Shown here: positions 1-7,771 of the stretch, piece by piece | Layout: every line of letters begins with the position of its first letter | How positions within the stretch are numbered: position 1 is the stretch's first letter | NCBI GenBank assembly: GCA_005877655.1 | Contig: VBOC01000038.1 | Location: 1-12,191 of the forward strand | DNA length: 12,191 bases | DNA from: Ignavibacteria bacterium | GTDB lineage: Bacteria; Bacteroidota; Ignavibacteria; UBA10030; SZUA-254 | Direction: 5' to 3' | Made by a program: the position numbers and the translations under genes | Notes under the pieces: generated by a model | Database searches by the model: none | Told to the model about the DNA's origin: nothing | The model's input: the letters and a program-made list of their open reading frames with translations, nothing else

Positions 1-362
1 TTGGCGCCCGGACGCGGAGCCTGCTTGTCGATTCGCATCTCGAAAACGTCTCGGTTTCCACCGACGACGGGAGCGCCGGGTTCAAAGGGACGGTAGTCGA
101 CCTGCTCCGGTCTCGCCTCCGGGCGGGTCGTTACGAGAAGCCGAAAATATTCGCCTGCGGCCCGAACGCGATGCTCAGGAACCTCTCTCTGTTCGCCGCC
201 GAACATCAAATACCGTGCGAAGTTTCGTTGGAAAGTCCGATGGGGTGCGGAGTGGGTATCTGCCAGGGTTGCCCGGTCGAGCTTGCCGATCACGAGGGGC
301 AATACGCGCTCATCTGCCGGGATGGAGCGGTCTTTGATTCGAGAAGGGTGCGGATCACGTAG
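1..362 (+). CDS. pyrK: Dihydroorotate dehydrogenase electron transfer subunit PyrK, C-terminal part (5' end outside window)
   Basis: This is the FAD/[2Fe-2S] subunit that passes electrons from the PyrD FMN to NAD+ in type 1B dihydroorotate dehydrogenase (pyrimidine synthesis, cytoplasm). The frame is open from base 3 to the TAG at 360-362, so at least 119 residues are present and the start lies upstream. Seen in the sequence: a TDDGS segment and an FACGPNAML motif (around 150-180), both typical of the NAD-binding half of ferredoxin-reductase-like proteins. Next comes the iron-sulfur cluster signature, Cys-x4-Cys-x2-Cys starting at 246 with a fourth Cys 14 residues further on, then the family's CRDGAVFDSRRV ending. 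An ATG at 171 is internal, not the gene start. The stop sits one base before the pyrD ATG, which fits translational coupling and the known pairing of the two subunits. The preserved C-terminus looks fully functional. Confidence 0.93.
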   Translation, partial: GARTRSLLVDSHLENVSVSTDDGSAGFKGTVVDLLRSRLRAGRYEKPKIFACGPNAMLRNLSLFAAEHQIPCEVSLESPMGCGVGICQGCPVELADHEGQYALICRDGAVFDSRRVRIT

Positions 363-363
363 C

Positions 364-1215
364 ATGGTAAACATGGCGGTCAAGGTGGGGAAGTTGGTTC
401 TCAAGAATCCGGTCCTCGCAGCTTCGGGGACGTTCAGCTATGGCGACGATTGAGCGGATCTCGTCGATGCCGGCCTCTCGATCGGGCTTGCGAACATCGG
501 CGTGAAGAGGTTTATCGGGGAGAAGCTCCCGGTGTTGCGGAGGCTTCAGACCGCCGTCATCGCGAATATCGCCGCCAGCTCGATCGATGAGTACTGCGCC
601 GTGCTCTCGGCTCTGGAAGAGGCGGAGGGAGTCCACGGCTACGAGATCAACGTCTCGTGCCCGAATGTGAAGGAGGGCGGGTTGAGCTTCGGGACGAGCT
701 GCGAGATGACGGCGGAGATAACCCGGCGTTTGCGTTCGCTCACAGCGAAGACGATCATCATCAAGCTGACTCCGAACGTCGCGCATATCTCGGAATTTGC
801 CCGGGTGGCCGCCGACGCCGGCGCGGATGCACTCTCCGTCATCAATACGTTAATCGGCATGGCGGTCGACGCTGACAAACGGGAACCGAAGCTTTCGACT
901 GTCACCGGCGGCCTTTCCGGCCCGGCGATTAAACCCGTCGCCCTGGCGAAGGTCTTCGAGGCCGCCGGGGCGGTAAGCATACCGGTGATCGGAATCGGAG
1001 GGATCATGAGTGCGGAGGATGCCGTCGAATTTCTCCTGGTGGGGGCGACGGCCGTTCAGGTCGGTACCGCAAACTTCATCGATCCCGCCGCCGGAACGAA
1101 GATTGTGGCGGATCTCGATCGGTATTGCTCCGAGCGCGGGATTAAGAATGTAACCGATCTCACCGGAGGGCTCAAGGCATCGAGGGAGCTCTCCGTCGTT
1201 CAGAGCTGGCTGTAA
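364..1215 (+). pseudogene. pyrD: Dihydroorotate dehydrogenase catalytic subunit PyrD (type 1B), with in-frame TGA and an internal deletion
   Basis: PyrD oxidises dihydroorotate to orotate using FMN in a TIM barrel and works with PyrK. From the ATG at 364 the frame encodes the expected N-terminus (LKNPVLAASGTFSYGDD), then meets a TGA at 451-453, then continues in the same frame (ADLVDAGL) to the TAA at 1213-1215. After about codon 38 roughly 30 residues usual in the family are missing: VDAGL joins directly to SIGLANIGVKRF, so the strand with the FMN-contacting Lys, the EPRxGNPxPR loop and the GMLN segment are gone. The rest is well conserved: NVSCPNVKEGG with the catalytic Cys, IIIKLTPNV, VINTLIGM, GGLSGPAIKPVAL, IGIGGIMSAEDA and VGTANF. 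Translation could restart at GTG 502 (237 residues), but such a protein should be inactive. Either a pseudogene or a sequence error. Family comparison is from memory, so the size of the gap is approximate. Confidence 0.85.
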
Positions 1216-1235
1216 TCCCGATAGAACGTTCAACC

Positions 1236-2537
1236 GTGACGGCCGCCGACCGGACTCTGCGGTTCCTGTTTGATCTACAGTTTTTCGGAATAAAGGCCGG
1301 ACTGGAGAACATCCGGGAGATTCTTGAATTCCTGGGGAACCCGGAGCGCCGGTTTCCTGCGGTCCATATCGCCGGCACGAACGGCAAAGGTTCGACCGCC
1401 TCGATGATCGCGTCGATCCTTACGGCGGCCGGTTACCGGACCGGGCTTTACACCTCTCCGCATCTGATCGAGTTCAGCGAGCGGATTCGGATCGACGGCA
1501 AGCCGATAGCCCGGAAAGAAATTGTCCGTTACGCCCGCTCGATGAGGAGCCGGATCGAGAAAATCAAGGCAACATTCTTTGAAGCTACGACCGCGATGGC
1601 GTTTAAGTATTTCGCAGACAACGAGGTCGACGTCGCGGTCATCGAAACCGGGCTCGGGGGAAGATGGGACGCGACAAACGTCATCACACCGCTTGTAAGC
1701 GTGATCACGAACATCGGACTCGAGCATACGGAATACCTCGGAAGCACGATCTCCCGTATTGCTTTCGAGAAAGGGGGCATCATCAAACCGGGCAGACCCT
1801 GCGTCACGGGCGCGAGGCAACCGGCAGCAATCAAAAGACTCCGGTCGATTGCGAAGAAACGGGGCGCCAACCTGATTCGCGTCGACCGCGCCTCCTCCGT
1901 TGAGATTGTGAATCGGTCCATTGATCGGCTCGAGGTGAATCTTCGTTCAAAGGGGAGCGATTACGACAGATTGACAATTTCGCTTGCCGGAGATCACCAG
2001 GCGCGCAACGGGCAGCTCGCTCTGCTCGCGATCCGGCAATTAGACCAAAAAGGGGCCTTTCGCCGGATATCTCGACCGGCTGTTCGCTCCGGGATGCGTT
2101 CAATCCGCCGTTATGCCGGGCTACGCGGCCGGCTCGAGCTCGTGCATGATGAACCACCGGTGATTGCAGATGTGGCTCACAATCCCGATTCCATCGCGAC
2201 ACTGATCGACTCACTGCGCCGGCTGGTGCGGGGAAACTTCCTCACGGTGTTCGGCGTTATGAGGGATAAGGACTATCGCCGCATGATCCGCCAGCTGTCG
2301 GAGATTTCCCGGCTCGTCGTCGCCGTGCGCGCCCGCACCGAGAGGGCGCTGGAGACAAGTACGATCGTCGAAAATTTTCAGGCGGCTGGCACGAGCGCTA
2401 TTGACGGAGGTAGTGTCGCTCGCGGCGCGGCGATGGCGCTCAAGGCGGCCGGAGCGGGAGAGTGGATTCTGGTCACCGGCTCGCATTATGTGGTGGGAGA
2501 GCTATTAATTTTCCTTAATGGGGGGGTTGAAACTTGA
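1236..2537 (+). CDS. folC: Bifunctional folylpolyglutamate synthase/dihydrofolate synthase
   Basis: This ATP-dependent Mur-ligase-family enzyme adds glutamate to dihydropteroate and/or to tetrahydrofolates in the cytoplasm. At 433 residues it has the usual family length and looks intact. Seen: the N-terminal RTLRFLFDLQFFGIKAGLENI block typical of FolC, the P-loop GTNGKGST (residues 47-54), TSPHLIEFSERIRIDG, ETGLGGRWDATNVI, the NIGLEHTEYLG metal/ATP region, FEKGGIIKPG with the Lys usually carbamylated in this family, and in the C-terminal domain GRLELV, ADVAHNPDS and VTGSHYVVGE. The GTG at 1236 is chosen because it sits just before the first conserved block. No clear ribosome-binding site is visible, so the start is moderately sure. 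It follows pyrD by 20 nt and probably shares its transcript. Its TGA stop lies inside the -35 box of the rho promoter. Confidence 0.93.
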   Translation: MTAADRTLRFLFDLQFFGIKAGLENIREILEFLGNPERRFPAVHIAGTNGKGSTASMIASILTAAGYRTGLYTSPHLIEFSERIRIDGKPIARKEIVRYARSMRSRIEKIKATFFEATTAMAFKYFADNEVDVAVIETGLGGRWDATNVITPLVSVITNIGLEHTEYLGSTISRIAFEKGGIIKPGRPCVTGARQPAAIKRLRSIAKKRGANLIRVDRASSVEIVNRSIDRLEVNLRSKGSDYDRLTISLAGDHQARNGQLALLAIRQLDQKGAFRRISRPAVRSGMRSIRRYAGLRGRLELVHDEPPVIADVAHNPDSIATLIDSLRRLVRGNFLTVFGVMRDKDYRRMIRQLSEISRLVVAVRARTERALETSTIVENFQAAGTSAIDGGSVARGAAMALKAAGAGEWILVTGSHYVVGELLIFLNGGVET

Positions 2538-2562
2538 CTTTCAACCGGAAAGCCCCTATATT
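2534..2562 (+). promoter_or_regulatory. Sigma70-like promoter for rho
   Basis: TTGACT at 2534-2539 and TATATT at 2557-2562 are separated by 17 nt. The -35 box contains the folC stop codon. Initiation would fall near 2569, giving a leader of about 155 nt before rho. The call rests on consensus match only. Confidence 0.7.
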
Positions 2563-2568
2563 TAATTC

Positions 2569-2724
2569 GGGACTCAAAGAGGAAGCAAAGTCTCCACCAC
2601 GCAGCTCATCGAATTCTTTTCAGCCTCAATTTCCTAGCAACTTAATCGTAGATTTACACAGATTAAGTTTTCACCGGGGTACCCCCCCTACATAGTTACT
2701 CACTCATAAGGACACGCCGCCGCC
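2569..2724 (+). promoter_or_regulatory. Long 5' leader of rho with C-rich stretch and hairpin
   Basis: The leader has no open gene. Its first part (about 2591-2636) is strikingly C-rich and G-poor, with about 17 C against 4 G and many pyrimidine-C steps, the composition known for Rho-loading (rut) sites. It is followed by a 9-bp inverted repeat, AACTTAATC (2639-2647) with GATTAAGTT (2661-2669), running into TTTT, and then by the self-complementary GGGGTACCCC (2676-2685). Rho autoregulation through its leader is known in Escherichia coli; that it happens here is inference. A modest AAGGA at 2708-2712, 12 nt before the ATG, may be the ribosome-binding site. Confidence 0.45.
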
Positions 2725-3913
2725 ATGCTAATGGACATTGGTGAACTGAAATCCAAGAAGATTTCAGAGCTGAGCAAAATTGCCAAAGACTTGGATATCA
2801 CGGGAGATACCGACCTGCGAAAGCAGGACATGATCTTCAAGCTGCTTGAGGCGCAAACCGAGAAGGACAGTCTCACATTCAGCAAGGGGGTTCTGGAGGT
2901 CCTGCCAGACGGCTACGGATTCCTCCGGTCAGTGGATTACAACTACCTTCCTTCTCCCGACGACATCTATGTTTCTCCTTCACAGATCAAGAAATTCAGC
3001 CTGAGGACCGGGGATACCGTCAGCGGCCAGGTCCGCCCGCCCAAGGAAGGGGAGCGGTTTTTCGCGCTTTTCAGGGTCGAGGCGGTGAACGACGAGAAGC
3101 CGGAGGCGATACGAGAGCGGGTTCTGTTCGACAATCTGACTCCTCTCTACCCGAACATCCGGATTATGCTTGAAACATCTCCGGGGGAGTATTCGATGCG
3201 CATCATGGACCTCCTGGATCCGCTCGGCAAGGGACAGCGCGGTATGATCGTCTCGCCTCCCAAGGCGGGAAAAACCATTCTCCTGCAAAAAATTGCCAAC
3301 AGTATTCTGCGCAACCACCCCGAGATTTTTCTCATCGTGCTTCTCATTGACGAGCGTCCGGAGGAAGTCACCGATATGGAACGCTCCGTGAACGCCGAAG
3401 TCGTCAGCTCCACCTTTGACGAGCCGCCCGAGCGTCACGTTCAGGTCGCGGATATGGTTCAGGAGAAGGCAAAGCGCCTCGTCGAGGCGCGGAAGGACGT
3501 TGTGATCCTTCTCGACAGCATTACGCGACTTGCCCGAGCACACAACACGGTCGTGCCGCACAGCGGAAAGATTCTCTCCGGCGGTGTGGACGCCAACGCG
3601 CTCCATCGGCCGAAGAGATTCTTCGGAGCCGCCCGCAATGTCGAGGAGGGGGGAAGCCTGACCATCATCGCCACGGCACTCATTGAGACCGGACCGCAAG
3701 CTGAGCGACAAGCGGATCTTCCCGGCCATTGACGTGAACAGATCCGGTACGCGCAAGGAAGAACTCCTGTTTGAGGCGGACGACTTGAACCGGGTCTGGA
3801 TACTGAGGAAATTCCTGAGCGACTTCTCAACTGTCGAGGCGATGGAGTTCATCACAGAAAAAATGAGGGGAACGAAGACCAACAAAGAGTTCCTCCGCTC
3901 CATGAATAGCTGA
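2725..3913 (+). pseudogene. rho: Transcription termination factor Rho, interrupted by an internal deletion with frameshift
   Basis: Rho is the hexameric RNA helicase that ends transcription. The ATG at 2725 opens [16 protein letters not shown], the usual N-terminal Rho fold; the ATG two codons later (2731) is an alternative start. The RNA-binding domain ([11 protein letters not shown], about residues 58-68) follows, then Walker A PPKAGKT (178-184), [34 protein letters not shown] and [38 protein letters not shown]. At about 3690 the frame breaks and this reading ends at a TGA (3730-3732). The conserved C-terminus resumes in another frame as [26 protein letters not shown] from about 3692 to the TGA at 3911-3913. 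About 21 family residues between ETG and DRK are absent; a loss of 3n+2 nt, near 65 nt, would explain both the gap and the shift. Restoring them gives about 417 residues, the normal size. As written, the R-loop region is gone and the arginine-finger part is out of frame, so no working Rho would be made. Confidence 0.9.
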
Positions 3914-3955
3914 TTCACCCGTAGTTCCGTGCCCCGGGTCTGGACCAATTTCATT

Positions 3956-3975
3956 CCGCGGCCTGCCCGCGGTTT
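3956..3975 (+). terminator. Possible weak terminator hairpin after rho
   Basis: CCGCGG (3956-3961) can pair with CCGCGG (3967-3972) across a 5-nt loop and is followed by only TTT. The short stem and T-tract make this weak, and it overlaps the next -35 box. Confidence 0.3.
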
Positions 3976-4002
3976 GACTTTGAGGGCGCGAACTGTTAGA
4001 TT
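3974..4002 (+). promoter_or_regulatory. Sigma70-like promoter for the OmpA-family gene
   Basis: TTGACT at 3974-3979 and TAGATT at 3997-4002 have a 17-nt spacer. The -35 box matches the one before rho, including the two following T bases. The start codon lies 36 nt downstream of the -10 box. The -10 box is a 4/6 match. Confidence 0.5.
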
Positions 4003-4038
4003 TCTCTCCCTTATCGTGCTGAAAATCAACGATTTGCT

Positions 4039-5559
4039 ATGGTAGAGCGCCGGGTCCTCCTCTGGATTATGCTTTCGTTCGGTATCCCGTTGCACGGGAT
4101 GCGCTCGCAGGGTTTGAAAAGCGCGATCGGAGTGGGAATGGATTTTGGAGGCGCTGTCCCGATCACCGACGTCAACGACCATCAGCGGTTTCCCTTCGCC
4201 CGCGCCTTTCTTCGATTCTACCCGGAACAACACATCGGCATGGAAGCCGGGCTCGGCCTCGGCGTGCTCGAGGCGGAAGAGGACGGCAACTTCTTTTCGT
4301 CGACGATCTATCCCGTCGATGCCCGGCTGCTGCTTCAGCCCCTCAGGGAGGGGAAGCTCCAGCCGTATGCCTTCGGAGGAATCGGGCTGATGTACTTTAA
4401 TCCCGTCGACAAATCCGAAATGCCCCTGCCGCGAAACTCGCGGGACGAGTACCGGAAGATGGCTCCATTCGTGCCGCTTGGCGCGGGAGCCGAGTACCTG
4501 GTTTCCGACAAGACGGCCGTCGGCATCCGCGGAGCCTATAATTTCACGCTCACCGACAATCTGGACGATGTCAAGTCTGGAAACAATGACGCCTTCTGGA
4601 GCGTGACGCTCACCCTCTTCGGTTTCCTGGAATCGCCCAATAATGATTGGGACGGCGACGGCCTTCTCAACGATGAGGAAAAAAAGCTGGGAACCGATCC
4701 GCATAATCCTGACACCGACGGCGACGGACTTCGCGACGGGGAGGAGGTCCACGTCTATCACACTGATCCATTGAACAGAGACACCGATGGCGACGGACTC
4801 ACCGACGGCGAGGAAGTGCTGAAATATCACACCGATCCATTGAAAAAGGATACCGACGGCGACGGCCTCACCGACGGGGAGGAAGTCCTGAAGTACGGCA
4901 CGGATCCGTTGAATAAAGACACCGATGGGGACGGGCTGACGGACGGCGAGGAGGTACTGAAGTATCACACCGATCCGTTGAAAAGGGATACCGACGGGGA
5001 CGGCCTCACCGATGGGGACGAGGTGTTGAAATACCACACCGATCCGCTGAACCGCGATACGGACGGGGACGGGCTCACAGACGGCGAGGAGATCCTGAAA
5101 TACCACACCAATCCGTTGGACAAGGACACGGATCATGGCGGAATGCCGGACGGAAAGGAAATCCAGCTTGGCCTTAACCCGCTCGATCCGAAGGACGATG
5201 TCGTTATCGTTGATGTGGGCGAGAAGATCATCCTTGAGGGAGTGAATTTCCAGACGGCGAAGACGACGCTCCTGCCGGGATCGAAACAGATACTCGATCA
5301 GGTGGCAAAGGGCCTGAAGGCGTACCCGACTGCCGAGGTTGCGATTTACGGTCACACCGATAATGTGGGTGGCGCAAAGTATAATATGAAATTGTCGGTC
5401 GGCAGGGCGAATTCCGTGAAACAATATCTCGTCACGAAGGGCATCGAACCCTCCAGAATTGTAACGAGGGGATTCGGATACACCAAGCCGATCGCGGACA
5501 ATGCGACGGCGGAGGGCCGCGCCAAGAATCGCCGCATCGAGTTCGCAAGGATGAAGTAG
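4039..5559 (+). CDS. OmpA-family outer-membrane protein with N-terminal beta-barrel and thrombospondin type 3 repeats
   Basis: Probably an outer-membrane protein that anchors the envelope to peptidoglycan. Of 506 residues, the first ~25 form a signal peptide (MVERR, then a hydrophobic run). Residues ~26-200 show alternating hydrophobic strands rich in Gly and aromatics ([25 protein letters not shown]), as in an 8-stranded barrel. Residues ~203-385 are Asp-rich calcium-binding type 3 repeats; six nearly identical copies cover 225-362, flanked by degenerate copies ([12 protein letters not shown] before, [12 protein letters not shown] after). Residues ~400-506 are an OmpA C-terminal domain with [33 protein letters not shown] and [10 protein letters not shown], including the Asp and Arg that bind diaminopimelate in this family. 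No clear ribosome-binding site precedes the ATG at 4039; ATG 4069 is a less likely alternative because it drops the basic n-region. The gene stands alone between its own promoter and a strong terminator. Confidence 0.9.
   Translation: MVERRVLLWIMLSFGIPLHGMRSQGLKSAIGVGMDFGGAVPITDVNDHQRFPFARAFLRFYPEQHIGMEAGLGLGVLEAEEDGNFFSSTIYPVDARLLLQPLREGKLQPYAFGGIGLMYFNPVDKSEMPLPRNSRDEYRKMAPFVPLGAGAEYLVSDKTAVGIRGAYNFTLTDNLDDVKSGNNDAFWSVTLTLFGFLESPNNDWDGDGLLNDEEKKLGTDPHNPDTDGDGLRDGEEVHVYHTDPLNRDTDGDGLTDGEEVLKYHTDPLKKDTDGDGLTDGEEVLKYGTDPLNKDTDGDGLTDGEEVLKYHTDPLKRDTDGDGLTDGDEVLKYHTDPLNRDTDGDGLTDGEEILKYHTNPLDKDTDHGGMPDGKEIQLGLNPLDPKDDVVIVDVGEKIILEGVNFQTAKTTLLPGSKQILDQVAKGLKAYPTAEVAIYGHTDNVGGAKYNMKLSVGRANSVKQYLVTKGIEPSRIVTRGFGYTKPIADNATAEGRAKNRRIEFARMK
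4711..5124 (+). repeat. Six tandem 69-bp repeats encoding type 3 calcium-binding units
   Basis: Units begin at 4711, 4780, 4849, 4918, 4987 and 5056, each 69 bp (23 residues), with pattern [20 protein letters not shown] plus three variable residues. A seventh, degenerate unit starts at 5125. Codons differ between units (gac/gat, ggc/ggg, ctc/ctg), so the copies are kept similar at protein level more than at DNA level. The phase is constant, as expected for coding repeats. Confidence 0.95.
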
Positions 5560-5584
5560 CAGACAAATGTGACGTGGTCTCTTT

Positions 5585-5639
5585 CCCGTTCCCGGCCCGT
5601 CCCGCTCTGCGGGACCAAGCCGGGGGCGGGATTTTTTTT
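5585..5639 (+). terminator. Strong intrinsic terminator after the OmpA-family gene
   Basis: A long GC-rich hairpin has the inner stem GTCCCGC/GCGGGAC around TCT and the outer stem CCCG..CCCGGC/GCCGGG..CGGG, followed by eight T (5632-5639). It sits 25 nt after the stop codon. Confidence 0.92.
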
Positions 5640-5666
5640 GCATTTATTTGAGATTTGTCGTACTAT
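5638..5666 (+). promoter_or_regulatory. Sigma70-like promoter for the acyl-CoA operon
   Basis: TTGCAT at 5638-5643 and TACTAT at 5661-5666 are 17 nt apart. The -35 box borrows the last two T of the preceding terminator. An apparent TTG start at 5648 lies inside this promoter, which supports the ATG at 5696 as the true thiolase start. Confidence 0.55.
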
Positions 5667-5695
5667 CCCATGATCTCTATTACCGATGCGCACAA

Positions 5696-6886
5696 ATGAA
5701 GGGCTCGTTGATCAAAGACGTCGTCATCGCAGGCGCATGTAGAACGCCGATCGGTTCATTCACCGGATCGCTGAGCTCATTGAGCGCTCCGCGCCTCGGC
5801 GCCATCGTCATTGAGGAAGCGGTCAGGCGTGCCGGCTTGAAAAAGGAACAGGTGGACGAAGTCATCATGGGCTGCGTCCTCACCGCGGGCGTGGGCCAGG
5901 CTCCGGCGAGGCAGGCGGCGATTTTTGCCGGCCTTCCCCCTTCGGTCGGGGCGATGACCGTTAACAAAGTGTGCGGTTCGGGGTTGAAGTCGATCATGCT
6001 CGCCGCGCAGGCAGTCATGCTCGGAGACGCGCAGATTGTTGTTGCAGGGGGGATGGAGAGCATGTCGAATGCGCCCTACCTGCTCGAGAAAGCAAGGATG
6101 GGCTACCGTCTGGGGAACGCGCAGTTGATCGACTCGATGATCAAGGACGGGCTCTGGGACGTCTACAATGACTTTCACATGGGGAGCGCCGCCGAGTTGT
6201 GCGCGAGAGAATGCAACGTTCCCCGCGAGGCGCAGGATGATTTTGCGATCCTGAGCTACCGGCGCGCCCTGGATGCTCAGGCAAACTGCTTCTTCCGGGA
6301 TGAAATCGTTCCGGTCTCGATCGCGCAACGGAACGCCGAGACAATCGTTGTGCGGGAGGACGAGGAACCCAAGAAGGCGAAATTCGATAAGATCCGCTCC
6401 CTGAGGCCGGCCTTTGAGAAAGAGGGCAGTGTCACGGCCGCGAATTCTTCCAAGATCAACGATGGAGCGGCGGCTGTTGTTGTCGTGTCGGCCGAGAAGG
6501 CCGCACAATTGAAGGTCGAGCCGATGGCCCGGATCGTAGCGTATGATTCCAGCGCCAAAAAGCCCGAGTGGTTCACGACAGCGCCCGCCGACGTCATTCC
6601 GAAGGTCCTGGCGAAAGCGGACTTGAAGACCGACGACATCGACCTGTTCGAAATCAACGAAGCGTTTGCGGTGGTCAACCTTGCCGTTAATAAAATCCTC
6701 GGCCTCGACATGGAAAAAGTGAATGTCCACGGGGGAGCGGTTGCTCTCGGCCACCCGATCGGCGCCAGCGGGGCAAGGATTCTCGTGACGCTCATCCACG
6801 CGTTGAAGCGGCGAAACTCGCGCAGGGGGATGGCGGCAATCTGCATCGGCGGGGGGGAAGCCAGCGGAATGATCGTGGAGCGCTGA
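5696..6886 (+). CDS. atoB: Thiolase family protein, acetyl-CoA C-acetyltransferase
   Basis: It condenses two acetyl-CoA to acetoacetyl-CoA, or cleaves 3-ketoacyl-CoA in the reverse direction, in the cytoplasm. With the ATG at 5696 it has 396 residues, the normal length. All catalytic elements are visible: acylated Cys93 in [10 protein letters not shown], Asn321 in NEAFA, His353 in [14 protein letters not shown], and Cys383 in CIGGGEASG. The N-terminal [19 protein letters not shown] block is also typical. Small departures are TAANSS where TAGN is usual and GEASG where GQG is usual; neither removes a catalytic residue. It is the first gene of an operon with a 3-hydroxyacyl-CoA dehydrogenase 10 nt downstream and an acyl-CoA dehydrogenase after that. 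The set would serve short-chain fatty-acid (butyrate-like) oxidation or its reverse. No enoyl-CoA hydratase lies in the window. Chain-length preference cannot be read from the sequence. Confidence 0.93.
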   Translation: MKGSLIKDVVIAGACRTPIGSFTGSLSSLSAPRLGAIVIEEAVRRAGLKKEQVDEVIMGCVLTAGVGQAPARQAAIFAGLPPSVGAMTVNKVCGSGLKSIMLAAQAVMLGDAQIVVAGGMESMSNAPYLLEKARMGYRLGNAQLIDSMIKDGLWDVYNDFHMGSAAELCARECNVPREAQDDFAILSYRRALDAQANCFFRDEIVPVSIAQRNAETIVVREDEEPKKAKFDKIRSLRPAFEKEGSVTAANSSKINDGAAAVVVVSAEKAAQLKVEPMARIVAYDSSAKKPEWFTTAPADVIPKVLAKADLKTDDIDLFEINEAFAVVNLAVNKILGLDMEKVNVHGGAVALGHPIGASGARILVTLIHALKRRNSRRGMAAICIGGGEASGMIVER

Positions 6887-6896
6887 CAACGCGGGC

Positions 6897-7754
6897 ATGG
6901 AGATCAGGAATGTCACCGTCGTCGGCGCGGGTACCATGGGCAGCGGCATCGCCCAGGTCTTCGCCCAGTACGGATTTCCTGTCACGCTGATCGACCTTAC
7001 GCCCGATATCCTCGAGGGCGGCATGAAGGCGATCCGTTCCAGTCTCGACCGCCAGATCAAGAAAGGGATTCTATCCGAGGATCAGAAGAAGCAAACCCTT
7101 TCGCGCCTCAGCTCGACCACCGCCCTCGACAAAGCGGTTCAATCCGCAGACCTTGTCATCGAGGCGGCGACCGAAGACCGTTCAATCAAGAAACAGATCT
7201 TCAAGACGATCGACGGCTCATCGCCTCCCCGGGCGATCATGGCATCCAATACCTCCTCTATTTCCATCACCGAGCTCGCCAGTGCGACCGCCAGGCCGGA
7301 GATGGTCATCGGCATGCACTTCATGAATCCCGTGCCGGTGATGAAACTCGTAGAGATCATCCGCGGCCTGCAAACATCCGACGAAACATTCCAGGGCGTG
7401 AAGTCATTGGCGCAGAAACTCGAAAAAGTCCCGGTGGAGGTCCGCGACTACCCCGGCTTTGTCTCCAACCGGGTGCTCCTGCCGATGATCAACGAGGCGG
7501 TCTACTGCGTCATGGAAGGGGTCGCGGAGCCCGAGGCGATCGATACGGTCATGAAACTCGGGATGAACCATCCGATGGGACCGCTCTCGCTCGCCGATTT
7601 CATCGGCCTCGATGTCTGCCTCGCGATCATGAACGTTTTGCACGAAGGGCTGGGCGACCCGAAATACCGCCCGTGCCCGCTTTTGAAGAAGATGGTGGCG
7701 GCGGGACACCTGGGACGAAAATCGGGTCGGGGATTCTACGCCTATCCCGGATGA
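6897..7754 (+). CDS. hbd: 3-hydroxybutyryl-CoA dehydrogenase (short-chain 3-hydroxyacyl-CoA dehydrogenase)
   Basis: It interconverts 3-hydroxyacyl-CoA and 3-ketoacyl-CoA with NAD(H), the step next to thiolase. It has 285 residues, the usual size of the stand-alone bacterial enzyme. A Rossmann fold opens with GAGTMGSG (residues 10-17), and Asp33 after the second strand suits NAD. Catalytic residues line up by spacing with the family: Ser120 in ASNTSS, His141 in [16 protein letters not shown], Glu153, and Asn191 in [15 protein letters not shown]. The C-terminal helical domain has the [24 protein letters not shown] block and ends in [14 protein letters not shown]. No part seems missing. The start lies 10 nt after the thiolase stop, and the next gene follows after 17 nt, so all three are probably cotranscribed. 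There is no clear ribosome-binding site, so translational coupling is plausible. Confidence 0.95.
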   Translation: MEIRNVTVVGAGTMGSGIAQVFAQYGFPVTLIDLTPDILEGGMKAIRSSLDRQIKKGILSEDQKKQTLSRLSSTTALDKAVQSADLVIEAATEDRSIKKQIFKTIDGSSPPRAIMASNTSSISITELASATARPEMVIGMHFMNPVPVMKLVEIIRGLQTSDETFQGVKSLAQKLEKVPVEVRDYPGFVSNRVLLPMINEAVYCVMEGVAEPEAIDTVMKLGMNHPMGPLSLADFIGLDVCLAIMNVLHEGLGDPKYRPCPLLKKMVAAGHLGRKSGRGFYAYPG

Positions 7755-7771
7755 GGGAGACCGGATAACCG

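Noticed and set aside
451..453. TGA in pyrD read as selenocysteine or a reassigned codon
   Set aside because: The position is not a redox Cys in the family, several genes here (folC, rho, thiolase, acyl-CoA dehydrogenase) use TGA as a normal stop, and the gene also lacks a whole loop.
3686..3700. Programmed ribosomal frameshift in rho
   Set aside because: There is no slippery heptamer, and a shift alone would not restore the ~21 missing conserved residues.
3683..3913. Separate small gene of 76 codons after rho
   Set aside because: Its sequence from DRKLSDKR onward is the conserved Rho C-terminus, so it is the out-of-frame remainder of rho.
4711..5124. CRISPR-like or satellite array
   Set aside because: Repeats are contiguous without spacers, multiples of three, and encode calcium-binding motifs within a longer protein.
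2980..5643. An 887-codon open frame on the - strand across rho and the OmpA-family gene
   Set aside because: It is antisense to two clearly conserved genes, and its repeated middle section merely mirrors the 69-bp repeats. GC-rich codon bias keeps the opposite strand open.
5648..5695. Upstream TTG start for the thiolase
   Set aside because: It lies inside a plausible promoter, and the added residues do not match the family; ATG 5696 gives the normal N-terminus.
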